The translations under genes were made by a program, and so were the position numbers. DNA of 64,000 nt from Paracentrotus lividus (taxonomy: Eukaryota > Echinodermata > Echinoidea > Camarodonta > Echinidae), in NCBI GenBank assembly GCA_940671915.1, contig CALNVZ010003430.1:16659090-16723089 (forward strand), in the 5' to 3' direction. This document shows positions 1-44,007 of the stretch, piece by piece. Under the pieces are notes generated by a model. It was not told the DNA's origin and searched no databases. It worked only from the letters and a program-made list of their open reading frames with translations. How positions within the stretch are numbered: position 1 is the stretch's first letter; every line of letters starts with the position of its first letter.

Positions 1-33048
<33,048 letters not shown>

Positions 33049-33077
33049 CTCTTCCGAGCTGAGTTTCCTCGCAACCG

Positions 33078-33131
33078 TCACGTCTCGACTCTCGCTCGCG
33101 CTAGCGCGCGCGCGCTAGCGCTCTCTCGCAT
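33078..33131 (-). promoter_or_regulatory. Possible upstream ORF of TBCD
   Basis: An ATG at 33,131 starts 17 codons (MRESASARALARARVET) ending 29 nt before the TBCD start codon. It matters only if transcription begins above 33,131. It overlaps a perfect GC palindrome. Confidence 0.4.
33098..33121. repeat. 24-bp perfect palindrome with (CG)n core
   Basis: The sequence CTAGCGCGCGCGCGCTAG at 33,101-33,118 is self-complementary and extends three bases each way. Alternating CG can form Z-DNA or a cruciform. It lies 50 nt upstream of the TBCD start codon. Confidence 0.9.
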
Positions 33132-33354
33132 ATCGAGAGGCGGGCCGAGCGGTGAGGTACCACAGAAATAGAGGTACCCACCACTATGCTCAGCCTAGGA
33201 CAGCACATATATGTTTTCCATGGATTGGTTCTCTTCCAATAATTCCACAAATTTTCTGAAAAATAATTGTTCATATTAGACAGGGATTCAAGGGAAACAA
33301 CAAGGGCTCCTTATGAAATAGAAAAAAGGGGGTTTTGCCCCACGTATTGCCTGC

Positions 33355-33372
33355 CTTAAAAAAAAAATAAAA

Positions 33373-33426
<54 letters not shown>
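33355..33426. repeat. A-run followed by (TA)n microsatellite
   Basis: About 30 nearly unbroken A followed by about 17 TA units. Confidence 0.95.
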
Positions 33427-33429
<3 letters not shown>

Positions 33430-33969
33430 AAAAAAATAAACAAAACAAAAGAGATCAAGAACCTAATTTATAGTTTTTATTTATTTTTCATTTATCCATT
33501 TTGTTCCATTGATTCATTTATCATTTACTAATTGATTTTTTGTAATAGGTGGGGGGATGACGTAATAAGGGCCAGCCCCCCCCCCCCTCCCACACCAGGC
33601 TGTAATTTTAAATCCCTGAGGTCCCGCCTCTGGCATGTTGTCATTACCAAGAGGAAGAACACTCATCAGACTTGATTTTTGTGTATTTCAATTAATATAT
33701 TTAACAGATTCCTTTATTCTATTCTGTCAACTTATCTCTTTTTTTTCTCTCCTTCTCTCTCTTTTCGCTTACATAATAAAGCATATATATTTCTTTTCTT
33801 CTCTTTTCTTTGCTTCTCTTTCATGCTCTCAATATTTATCCCTCTCTAACAATCTTCATTATGTTTATACCATGCACTCCTCCTTCCTTCATAGGAAGGA
33901 TGAATATAACTCACATTCGCTTTTTTATATAATTTTTTTAAGGGTGCTTCAATGAATGATTCCCTGCTT

Positions 33970-34098
<129 letters not shown>

Positions 34099-34117
34099 CC
34101 CCTTCGCTCTTCCTTTC

Positions 34118-34860
34118 TTATAATATTCTCATCTCTCGACTCTTGCTTGTCTTCGGGGCTAGTCTGTACCAGTCAAGAATGTCTGGAATATAACAAGTTT
34201 CTTTTACAGCTTTATTAATTCCTGTGGTTAATGTTTCGGGTGTCATAACAATATTGTTTGTCATATCATCAGCACCATGAAGAATATAATCTCTGTGTGA
34301 GAGACAGAAACAGTAAAAAGTGTAGTCTGATATGCACATGGTGATTTTTTTATCACTATTGCGTTAGAAGATCGAGACGGAAGAGTATAAAAAGGTTCGT
34401 TACTTTTGCATAAATTATTTTGAAGGTAAATTCAAACCCTTGTTCGTGTTATGAGAAGATGTGAAACTTTTCTATTCCAATGCATGTTTTAATTCCAATT
34501 TATTTATACGAATCAATTATATTCTCAAGATGATCAATATAGAACTAACTTCTTTTGTGTGACACTTGTCAATCTGAAATCAATCCGTACCGCAGGGTTG
34601 CGGAGATTATATTGCTGAAACAATATTCGTTTAGTTGATTCATTCCCAAATGCAGCTATTCAGGAATTGTTTCTTGAATCTCTGTTATGTTTAGACCATC
34701 TCGTTCTTATTCCTTGACCGATCTTGGTTGTCTGGAGATCGTGTGCACGCCATGCATCGAAGAAACAGAAGCATATGCGATTTATCAGCGGCTGCTCTAT
34801 TCTCCATATTTGGTTTGCAAACCTAATGATTCCGTCAATATCATAATGTCTATCCACCGA
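34118..34860 (-). other. Two unassigned minus-strand open frames
   Basis: Frames at 34,118-34,339 (MTPETLTTGINKAVKETCYI) and 34,660-34,857 (IIRFANQIWRIEQPLI) have non-repetitive, protein-like composition, but I recognise neither and found no convincing splice link between them. The opposite strand is also open at 34,687-34,914. They may be remnants of one mobile element. Confidence 0.25.
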
Positions 34861-35660
34861 GAAATATTACACTCAGCTAAACGTAGCCGGATTTTAGTTG
34901 TTGAGCCATATTAAGTCTCTTCATGGTCTTGCCTTAAGACTTAAAAATCAATTTTGACAGTCTTTAAATAGTCAGCAAGGGCGTGGCTGGTCTTGGTGCA
35001 GGATCGATGGGGTATGTGATTAATAGCTCCACCTCTCAATAGAAATTTCTGTATCTGATGTATAGGTGTGCCCCTTCTTATCCACTTTCTGGAAGGTGGG
35101 GTAGATGGATGCTCGGGATGCTGATAAGGGTTGGTTTAAATGAATTCGTTTTACCAAGAGCCCTGCAGGTTCACAAAACAGAAGACATGATTTAAGTAAC
35201 AGAACGAAAAGTAGGCATATAAAGCATGGATTATGAAATCACACATAATTTTCCCTACATAACAATCATTTTTCTTTATATCGTTTGGAAATGGTCAGTT
35301 TGTCTTAGTCGTTTTTAACTTGTTTTGCAAACTCCTTACCTGCTCCCAGCTTTCTCTGCTTTAGATTTTCATAGTTTCCTTACCCCATGCAATCGATAAT
35401 TATGTGGGGTTTTTTTTTTTTCCTCTCTCTTCTCTCTCCTCTCTCTTTTTTTTTTTCTTTTTCTTTTTAATCTAACATGGTGGTATTTTCACGTTCCTCG
35501 CACTCATATATTTAAGCGATCTTTTTTTATTTTACTCTCTCTGTTCCTCCTCATGCCATACAGGCATCAGATTTAAGTTTTTCGTGTCCATTTGCTTCGA
35601 CCACAACAATTGAATACCGGAGGACTGATCTTGATATTGTTACTGATCTTTGCCGATCAC

Positions 35661-36928
35661 CAGGGGCGTAGACAGCGGGGGGATGGGGGGATGCATCCCC
35701 CCCCCCCCCCAACTCAAAAGGGTGGGGGGATGGTATGTACAATCATCCCCCACTTTTCACGGGTGGTATGTATTTTTTTAAAGGCTGAATGGGCTTTGCA
35801 CACTCCTTTCTTCCACGGAGCTCTAAAAAATTTTCGCTCGCGCTTTGCGCTCGCATATTTATTATCATTATTATTATTATTATTTTTATTATTATTATAT
35901 TATTATCATTATTAAATCTAGATTAATTATTTCTAAATCTATCTATATATTTATTTATTATTTAGGCTAGCCATATACTATGTTATTATTTCCAGGGAAA
36001 TTATTATGTTTTTCTCCCTAGAGTTTTATTTCTATTAGTCTATTTACCCCATATGTTTATTAATTGTATTCATACTTATAATTTGTATTTTCAAAATAAT
36101 AATATTTGCAGAATGTTATAGAGGTGTAAGGCCTATGCAGCTCTCGGTGTATTTTGCAGAATAACCCCTTTGTGGATACGAAATCGGGCTCAGGCCCCTA
36201 AATTGCTTCTTTTTTTTTAGCTCGCGCTTCGCGCTCGCTTACAGGAAATGAAAAGTTGGCACATAATTCCTTCTGGTACGGCATGTTTGTTTAATTTCTT
36301 ATTTTTATTATGCAAGCCTTGTTTTTGCTGAGTGTAATTCGGCCGCAACCCCCAAAATCGGCCCTTTTTGCCCCTTCTTTGTGTGTATAGATACAAAAAA
36401 TACTTCTCGTTTACCTCAAAATTTTCCCGCTCGCGCTACGCGCTCGCTGGAATTGTATATTTGCTAAGGAAATTTGGCGCGCAACCCCCTAAGTCGGCCC
36501 TTTTGGCCCTTCTATATTGTAGGCCTACAGATTTTAAAAAAAAAAACCCTCTTGTTTGCCTCAAATTTTTCGCTCGCGCTTCGCGCTCGCCTGGAATCGT
36601 ATATTTTTGCTGAGGAAATTCGATACAACCCCCCCAATATCGGCCTTTTTTGCCCCTTCTTGTGTGTATAGATACAAGAAAAAACACAGGCGTCTGGTTT
36701 ACCTCAAAAATTTTCCGCTCGCGCTTCGCGCTCGCCTGAAATATATATAGCTGAGGAAAATTCGGCGCAACCACCCCCCCCCCCAGCGACATTTTTTGCC
36801 CCTTCTTTGTGTGTATAGATACAAAAAACACAGTTTCGTTTACCTCCAAATTTTGGGCAATATGAGTCTCTGGACCACGAATCAATCCCCCCCCCCCCCC
36901 ACATTCAGAGACCTGTCTACGCCCACTG
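35661..36928. mobile_element. 1.27-kb non-autonomous element with TIRs and internal tandem repeat
   Basis: Left end CAGGGGCGTAGACAG (35,661) and right end CTGTCTACGCCCACTG (36,913-36,928) are inverted repeats, each next to a long G or C run. The interior holds copies of CGCTCGCGCTTCGCGCTCGC near 35,833, 36,220, 36,428, 36,571 and 36,716. Spacing is about 145 bp in the last three, with CCCCTTCTTTGTGTGTATAG between. No transposase frame was seen. Confidence 0.7.
36210..36870. repeat. ~145-bp tandem repeat, about four units
   Basis: Each unit has CGCTCGCGCTTCGCGCTCGC, then TGAGGAAATTCG-like, then CAACCCCC, CGGCCCTTTTTGCCCCTTCT and GTATAGATACAAAAAA. Frames such as the 149-codon minus frame at 36,436-36,885 arise from this repeat. 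Confidence 0.88.
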
Positions 36929-37436
36929 CCGAATCACGTATTGATTTGCGCTTTTCGGTTACCTGCAAGATATAAAGTGATTTTGTTTGTTTCCTTACAG
37001 ATAGCCCATTTATTCTTTTCTGATTCTAATCTTGTCTAAAGAATGTCTGAATGTCTGAAAGATAAAAATATTTATCATATTTCATACTTAGATAATGGTA
37101 TATAGTGCATACCACCTCTACATTTATGATTTGGCTTATTATACGTCATTATGAATTGTAGTAGGCCTACTATTACTTTTCTATTTTTTTAGCTGTATAG
37201 CTCTTGTATTGTACTTATTAATACAAGTAAACTTTCTTTCCTTTTCGCTTCTATTGTACTTTTTTAAATGACTATTCTATATTTATACTTAGCTATATAT
37301 TTATCATAATGGAGAGTAGCATATCACGGAAAGCGGACATACCGTCTGATTATTATCATGATTATCTTCCTCGAGTAGCTGAACCTCTTTACTTGCTTCA
37401 CCCATGTATTTTCAGCACCATCAGGTTTGTATCCCA

Positions 37437-37514
37437 TCACATCCTTCTTATGATCCACGACGCCATATATTCCGAGGCCAGCTGTCCCCTGGGCGAGTTC
37501 TCGATGTCATAGGC
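37437..37514 (-). CDS. Second, diverged copy of the acidic gene's terminal exon
   Basis: After TAG at the acceptor it reads AYDIENSPRGQLASEYMASW then IIRRM and TGA, against VVDTENEAKNQNHLRYAIRT and SWMTKM in the exon at 37,917-38,084. DNA similarity continues past both stops (GATGGGATAC, GTGAAGCAA, TACTCGA). It could be an alternative last exon or a relic. Confidence 0.45.
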   Translation of the reverse strand, partial: AYDIENSPRGQLASEYMASWIIRRM

Positions 37515-37822
37515 CTACTTGCACCCCTTTTCAAGGACGAAATATACATACTTATCATCAGCTTATCTTTGTTTCTCGGGTATATACCTGACGAATAGTA
37601 ATGAAAAACTCAATTGTTCACGTCTGCTAGTCTGTTGCCAAACTAAATACTCACATAATTATTTGGTCGTATATTGCCTTGCTCTCTCAACTAGAATAAC
37701 ATTGGGAAATTTTTTGTTGTAATTTAATTGAAAGAAAATATAATAAAGAGTAATAATGTGATAATCTTACAATTCTCCTGACTGTGTAATGGAAAACTGC
37801 AAAGATTCAGAAAAAAAAAAGG

Positions 37823-37828
37823 TTTATT
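37823..37828 (-). promoter_or_regulatory. AATAAA signal for the acidic gene
   Basis: TTTATT on the plus strand, 89 bp below the stop codon at 37,917. Position fits a polyadenylation signal. Confidence 0.5.
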
Positions 37829-37916
37829 CCCACAGGACAAAACCCTGGGTCTTTGACATACGTTCCATTATCTTAATTTGACGAGCTCCTTCGAGTACCC
37901 GACCCATCTCATTGCT

Positions 37917-38084
37917 TCACTCATCATCCTCCATCTCAGGCACCAGGCTCGTATCCCATCCCATCTTCGTCATCCATGAAGTCCTGATCGCATACCGAAG
38001 ATGGTTCTGATTCTTTGCCTCATTCTCCGTGTCGACCACATACCTAATCTCGTCGACCAAGTCCTTCCAAGTTCTCCCAAATGC
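37917..38084 (-). CDS. Acidic gene terminal exon
   Basis: From the AG at 38,085-38,086, in phase 0, it reads AFGRTWKDLVDEIRYVVDTE and on to SLVPEMEDDE and TGA at 37,917. The acceptor is weak (ATCATGAAG). Homology with 37,437-37,514 supports a coding origin. Confidence 0.55.
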   Translation of the reverse strand, partial: AFGRTWKDLVDEIRYVVDTENEAKNQNHLRYAIRTSWMTKMGWDTSLVPEMEDDE

Positions 38085-39691
38085 CTTCATGATAATAATG
38101 GTTGATTACAAAGGATCAAATTAAATTGAATGCTTACTGCGTCTGTGTTTATGATAATTGGCTTATCAGAACACAGTGGAGGATCAAGTGGGGGTTATAA
38201 TACGCTGCCCGCCTATTTTTCTTTTGTTTTGTTTTGCTTTTTGAAACCAATCGTCTGCTCAAGACATTGAAACAAATTTCGGATGCACCCCTTTCATTAT
38301 CAAAATTCATTGGACCCCTGCTGGGAAAATTATCTGATGAAGTCCCTTCATTTTTTTCCACGCTTCTCATTTTTGCCAGGCAAAAAAAAAAAAAAAGAAA
38401 GATAATAAAGGAGAGGGAGAAGTAATAACTGCTAAGAAAAACATACTTAATTTGCGGACTCACCGGAAAGCCCATTTTCCATTCACCTTCCTCCCTCTCT
38501 TCCTCCTCAACCTCACCGTCCTGCTCGCGCTCCTCCTCATCATCGGAGATCCACCTCCTGATGCTGTACTGGTCATCATCTTCCTTGTCCCCATCCTCAT
38601 CATCAGCCACATTGGTGTCTGAACTCACGAAGCAATCTTCACCTTCATCAATATCATCGTCATGATCATCGTCGTCTTCGGAGCTTGTGTATGGCTCATA
38701 GTCGGATTCGTACTCGACGTCGCACACGATTGACGAAGTCGAAGAAAGGCTCACATTGTCCAAACTCTCCACTGTAACCGATTTAAAAAAAAAGTGTTAC
38801 CATTATAGAAATATGTTTAGAGTATCAATAAAAAAAAAAACTGACAAGAAATGTTTTGATAAACGGCGAAAAAAACAATATGAAAAATAAAATTGTAGCA
38901 ATTAGTTTTTTTAAAAGAGAGAGAACCCATTCAAAGTAATATTTTCATCTTTAAGACTCGGTAAGTCGATGATAACTTAATGTGGGATTGACATCAAATA
39001 ATACAAAACCAACAACAATTTTCTTAGTCCATACCTGAGCCTCTTACTCCACAGATACCCACTGACCCAGGGTGGTCTCCAAGTCCAGCTTCTTGGAGGA
39101 AGCGATCATCAACCTCAATGGATCCAATCTTCTCCTTCTCCTCCTCTTGCCCCTCATCATCTACCACCTCGTTTTTCTCCTCTGGTACTGCCACGATCTC
39201 CCTTTCTCCTGCATTCTGGAATTCTTGCTGCTCACTTGTGCCATGATCCTGAAGTCCAACACCAGGTTGGTCTTTCTCTTCCTCATTCTTTTCCTCCTCC
39301 TTCTCCTCCATCTCCTCCTCCTTAATTTTATCGTCTTGGCTTTCCACCTCCAAATCGACGACTACCATCTGATCAGCAGAGTTGCATGCTATATAAAGTA
39401 GTGTTAAAACATGCACGCTAAATTATCTTAATATCTACCGTAGATCGGTCATTCAAGGAATATTAGGCCTATGTCTTGGTGATATGTCACCAAGTCGTTC
39501 TTACAGCTATGAATGACTTTTTAAACGGCTGGAATGTTTTGGGGTACCATGCTAATTACATTGTCGATTATTAATGAGCACTAAAACAGATCACCAGTGG
39601 TTCGTAAAGTTGTTTGTCACCCACGAACAACTTGGTGAAACACAACCCTTGTCTAATATGAGTCATCCAGTAGAATTATGTAAGTAGGGCG

Positions 39692-39728
<37 letters not shown>

Positions 39729-40021
39729 GGAGGGGTGAGTAAGAATATTATTGACAAGTGGTTAGCACTAAAATAATCCCCCTGTATTAGACAATAATAT
39801 AGTATTTGTTTTATTAATATTATTCCATTCAATGATACCGTACAAATAAAATGCAGCATTATTTATATGTAATGTGTCAGCAGCACCAAAATGATACATT
39901 TTCTGTATAAGTTTTTGTTTATACGATTTAAATTCAAATAATTAGGTGTAATCCGTAACAATGTGCAATATTGATAGATTCCAAATGCATCAATATGCCT
40001 TGCTTGGGGTCTATTCATCAC

Positions 40022-40056
<35 letters not shown>

Positions 40057-40762
40057 GCATAATCATCAATGTTCTGAAGTTGTAAGTAGTCCTGTCGTAA
40101 ATTCCGGTCGTTTCTTCAAAATAGTACAAACAGAAGTTTTTAAAGTATTGCGAAAATATACAATTGGATATAATAGACTTTTGATTTTGAAAACCATTGT
40201 CGGAATCTTGTTTAAAAAAAGATAATAATTAATTAAAGTAATTTGCTGTTGGTCACTTACCGGGACGCACGAGGATTGTTTTTACTCTTGAAGAAGTAGT
40301 GCCCTCCTCCTCCTCCTCTTCCTCCACTGATATCTTCCAAACATCTCCCTTATAGGATGATGATGCGATTTCTTTCTCATTAATAGTGGTTGGCTCGATT
40401 TCTGCTTCAACTACAGAGCTAGAGTCATTCTCAAAGTCTGGAATAACTGGCACCACCTGGTTTTTAAATGAATTAAGAATATTTTTTTTCTATAAAGTAA
40501 TTTTCTTCGATCTATAGAGCTATACCTTGATGTTGTATTTATTTTAGCCACTTATTGCTACTGTCTTCTTCTTCTCGAGTCCTTTCTCCTATTCTACTGT
40601 TTAATTTGTAATTAAACATGATTTAAAATACAAGTAATGCTGAAAGGTTAAGATGCGATCAAAGTACATTTAAATAACATTAATTTAAACACATTGTACC
40701 TTATTAAGACGTTTACGAGAAAATATAATTCCTAAGCAAGTCTGTGATAGGCTGTTCCCCAT
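37917..40762 (-). CDS. Unrecognised acidic protein, five exons, 362 aa, MGNSLS start
   Basis: I do not recognise this protein. Five exons join with consistent phases (0, 1, 1, 0): 40,700-40,762; 40,261-40,456; 39,035-39,388; 38,464-38,771; 37,917-38,084. The start MGNSLSQTCLGIIF has Gly2, Asn3 and Ser6, the usual N-myristoylation pattern, plus Cys9. The body is very acidic, with Glu and Asp runs (EEEEEEEG, MEEKEEEKNEEEKD, SSEDDDDHDDDIDEGED), probably disordered. The C-terminal exon is less acidic, with Trp and Arg (RTWKDLVDEIRYVV). One inference is a membrane-anchored acidic scaffold. Exons 1 and 5 are my own calls from splice signals and are less certain than the middle three. Confidence 0.65.
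38464..38771 (-). CDS. Acidic gene exon 4
   Basis: Acceptor GGTTACAG, donor GTGAGT, phase 1 to 0. Encodes ESLDNVSLSSTSSIVCDVEY followed by acidic clusters resembling CK2 sites (SSEDDDD, SDDEEE) and ending WKMGFP. Confidence 0.75.
39035..39388 (-). CDS. Acidic gene exon 3
   Basis: Acceptor TATATAG, donor GTATGG, phase 1 to 1. Encodes CNSADQMVVVDLEVESQDDK, a Glu/Lys-rich stretch and SVGICGVRGS. Confidence 0.75.
39697..39727. repeat. G homopolymer, ~31 bp
   Basis: Nearly pure G run. Its length is probably unreliable in any assembly. It can form a G-quadruplex. Confidence 0.9.
40015..40060. repeat. (CAT)n microsatellite
   Basis: About 14 CAT units in the intron between exons 2 and 3 of the acidic gene. 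It creates His and Met runs in shadow frames. Confidence 0.93.
40261..40456 (-). CDS. Acidic gene exon 2
   Basis: Begins VVPVIPDFENDSSSVVEAEI after AACCAG and ends ILVRP plus one base at GTAAGT. The acceptor's pyrimidine tract is weak. Confidence 0.7.
40700..40762 (-). CDS. Acidic gene exon 1
   Basis: ATGGGGAACAGC begins 21 codons (MGNSLSQTCLGIIFSRKRLN K) ending at AAG|GTACAATG in phase 0. The start lies about 120 bp from an NRF1-type site. Confidence 0.55.
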
Positions 40763-40885
40763 TTCGGATTTAATTTCCCAAAATAAAGGATAAATATTAA
40801 ATAACTCTGTCTGCTCATTCAAGAAAAAGCATAGAAAGTGACTGTTTATTTTACTACCTTGTTGACAGGTGTTTTAGTTTTCCAG

Positions 40886-40895
40886 GCGCATGCGC
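40886..40895. promoter_or_regulatory. NRF1-type palindrome
   Basis: GCGCATGCGC, the NRF1 consensus core, 124 bp upstream of the acidic gene's start codon. It marks a likely promoter of that gene. Confidence 0.6.
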
Positions 40896-41006
40896 AAATG
40901 TCTAAAAGTGATGCGCGTAGATATGACGTAATAATGGAATGTCCTACATCTTTTGTTTACGTGACGACAGGAGGTCAACGCGCTTTATTTTCTCCCATCA
41001 TCTGGA

Positions 41007-41141
41007 GGGAGTTTCATGAAAGGACTTGTCGGACGATTTATCTGACAAACTGTTATAAGCTACTGAAATGCTTGCATCTGATTTGTCGAGAGCAAATTTG
41101 TCAGATAAAATGTCCAACTATTCCTTTGATGAAATGCCCCC
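41007..41141. mobile_element. 135-bp palindromic MITE, copy 1
   Basis: Ends GGGAGTTTCATGAAAGGAC and CCTTTGATGAAATGCCCCC. Inner words TTGTCGGACGATTTATCTG and CAGATAAAATGTCCAA are imperfect inverses. Homologous to 52,602-52,735 with more decay. Confidence 0.85.
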
Positions 41142-42340
41142 TGTACTGTGAAAAATAGAAACATGTGAAATTCATTTTATTACGCCAAGCGCGAAATATT
41201 AATCACGCGAATTTTGTTTACATTTATAAAAAAAGGTTATTTTGAATGTACGAACATTTTTGGCCGGCGTGCTATAACAAAATGTTGGGGCGTGCAAACA
41301 AAAAAAAATGAAATTCTCATTTTCCCCCTCCTAATCTGGGACAAAAATACTTGAAACAAAATTATTTAGCCATAAGGTTGTAACTTTGCCATATGTATTC
41401 CATGACATTTGCTCCGGTGGCCCTGTGCTTATCAATGTACCATGTTATCAATACATCATAACCTAAACCTAACATAAAACCCTACTGCAACCTAGTCTTA
41501 TAATCCTATATCTTAGTTAGATTAAGTAGAGCCCAGAGCAATTTTCTGAGAACAAATATCGTGTAACTGTCAAATGAAAATAGTTTTTACGGAACTGTCA
41601 TTCAAAATGATAAAATTTGGGGGACATAGTCATTGACGAAAAATTTCTTGGATGGCGCACATAGGCAATAGCCTATTGTATCAGCAAAACTGACACAGGT
41701 CTCACAATATTGTTACGTTATGATGTCTTCTGATGACGTAAGCTTGCATATCTCTTGCTGTAATTGTTACGTCAGGATGCCTTTCGCGCGCACATGCATG
41801 GCAACTAGCGCTCAACGAATCAAATACAACATGCAAAAGAAGATAAATAAATATCTATCTATCTAAAGATTTAATATCTTCATTATAAAAGGGGCATAAG
41901 CCTACTGATTAATTCATTTTGACTGAATCAAAATTGTACAAGTGTAGGCCTAGTAACGGAGGCATTCCATGGAAACAGGTATACATCTACAAGGTAGGCC
42001 TAGGCCTATCGGTCTTTAATAGCCCCTATCGTAATCATGAATATTGACAGTGGACCGTGGTTCTCTTAACACTTTGCTTAATCTACTTATGTTTCTTCTT
42101 GTCTCCCTGATTCTCACCCCCCCCCCTTTCTCTCTGTATCTCCTTAACTATTTCCGGAATTCCCCTACTGTTTAACTCTCTCTCTCTCTCTCTTTCTGTC
42201 ATTCTCGTCTCTTAAAAAATTCAAGTTAAAGCTATGTCTCCATCTCACATCATTTCATTCTCTCGTACAAACAAGTCGTTCATCATGATCATGTATTATC
42301 TAAGCAGCTTGTCAACAACGTCGAACCTTGGGAGATACTT
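41142..42340. other. Intergenic, no gene seen
   Basis: Mostly unique AT-rich sequence with short CT runs near 42,178-42,192 and a C run at 42,118-42,127. No coding signal beyond chance was recognised. Confidence 0.5.
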
Positions 42341-42345
42341 CAATA

Positions 42346-42585
42346 TTGATGATGATGGTGATGGTGATGACGATGATGATGGTGATGATGATGATGATGA
42401 TAATGATAATGATAATGATGGTGATGATGATGGTGATGATGATAATGATGGTAATGACAATGATGATGATGATGATGATGATAATGATGATGATGATGAT
42501 AATGATGATGAGGTTAATGATGATAATGACGATGATGATGATAATGATGATGATGATGATAATGATGATGAGGTTAATGATGATA

Positions 42586-42639
<54 letters not shown>

Positions 42640-42640
42640 G
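42346..42640. repeat. (GAT)n microsatellite, ~295 bp
   Basis: Imperfect GAT repeat with AAT and GGT variants. It is open in several frames on both strands (poly-Asp, poly-Met, poly-Ser, poly-Ile), none of which is a gene. Confidence 0.97.
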
Positions 42641-42711
42641 CATCTTGTATAGCGCCGGTATCCGCCTTTGATTGGCGCTTATTTTGATATTCGTATAATA
42701 TCAAATTGATA

Positions 42712-43700
42712 TAGGGTACATGCAGGTAATATGGGCCAGCAGGTAATATGGGCCACCTGAAGCAAATCATGTCGTGACCGTCTACCGGTGACCGGTGTGA
42801 GCACCATAATGTTGTTCATATGAACTGTATACGAAGATATATCGTCGTGAGAGCATCTGATGCCGAAATTTCTCGGAGAAAATTGCTGAAAACCAACAAG
42901 GTAGGTAAAACTTACGGCATTTTTTTACCCTGACGTAAAATTTGATATTTCACAGAATGTGATGGTGAAAGAGTGTTTGAGGGAGTAACCTCAATTGTTT
43001 TGTAACTTTATTAAGCTTATAGTTTCATGTTGATCAAACTAGCGTGTATCAGGTTAATTTGTTAATTAGTGAAAGGGTGAAATGTGGCATTGAATGCTTA
43101 CCTGACACAGCAATATTAGTGCAGGTAATATGGGACATCCAAAATGGCGGAAATGATTCTGGTACTTAGTATTGGGATGAGGCATCAATCTCTTTGCTAC
43201 GATTTTTGGGGGTATATTCACAGTATATAATTAATATAAATAACTTATTGTAGGCCTATATTGACTTGTATAATGAAAATAATATTTAAATAATATTTAA
43301 AAAAGAAATAACATACAAAATACATAACAATGAAATATATAGTCAAAGGATTTACTGAAGGGTCTTATAATTTCAAATTATATCTGAAAGTTAATGATTT
43401 TCAACATTATTTTTAAAGCAAATTACAGACATGGTAGAGTCATTGTAGTTTTTAAAACACACATTAAATACATGTGCCCATATTACCTGCACATGCAGGT
43501 AATATGGGCACTTTCGTAATGACGTCAACATTTGAATATTGCAGACAGGGGGGTTGGTGATAATTGTTTTTATTCACAATAAAAGTTAGAGCAGTAGTTA
43601 TTGATTCATATAAACAAAGATTAGACTGCGTGTCATTTCGTAATTTTATGCAAATTAGGCAAATGAGCTTAGGGGGCCCATATTACCTGCATGTACCCTA
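42712..43700. mobile_element. 989-bp non-autonomous DNA transposon with six repeated motifs
   Basis: Inverted ends TAGGGTACATGCAGG then TAATATGGGCC, and GGCCCATATTACCTGC then ATGTACCCTA, about 26 bp each; TA at both borders fits a TA target duplication. The motif GCAGGTAATATGGGC occurs six times: direct at 42,722, 42,739, 43,121 and 43,495, and inverted at 43,476 and 43,675. Direct and inverted copies at 43,476-43,509 form a hairpin. No transposase frame. It ends 219 bp upstream of the next gene's start codon. Confidence 0.9.
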
Positions 43701-43918
43701 TTTTGGATTCATAATTGATTTATAGCAGACTGTGTTGCTGATACTAACACTTATGGGGTAAAATATCTTATTAAGTAAGTTTGAAAATGGCATTTAAACA
43801 TGTCAATGTTAAATCCCATGTTCTCGAAAAATGAAAATAGTTTACTATCTACCTTAGATGTCCCATTCTGCACGTGATCACTTGAAGTAAGCCATTCGAT
43901 AAGTGAGCGAAGAGCATT

Positions 43919-44007
43919 ATGGACGAGGCCCGAAGGAGAGAGTCTAATCACAGACGAATTGCTTCTTTGAAGGGAGACAATGGAAGGAGCAAGGTCAAAA
44001 ATAGAAG
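43919..44007 (+). CDS. 841-aa gene exon 1
   Basis: Twenty-nine codons from ATG, MDEARRRESNHRRIASLKGD and GRSKVKNR, ending phase 2 at AG|GTATGT. Phase match with exon 2 supports it. No further upstream coding exon is needed. Confidence 0.65.

Noticed and set aside
36436-36885. 149-codon minus-strand frame.
   Set aside because: Follows the ~145-bp tandem repeat; its residues repeat with the DNA unit.
38234-38425. Short plus-strand frame opposite the acidic gene.
   Set aside because: Antisense and intronic, with an A-run. No support.
42234-42770. Four long frames on both strands (poly-Asp, poly-Met, poly-Ser, poly-Ile).
   Set aside because: All are translations of a (GAT)n microsatellite.
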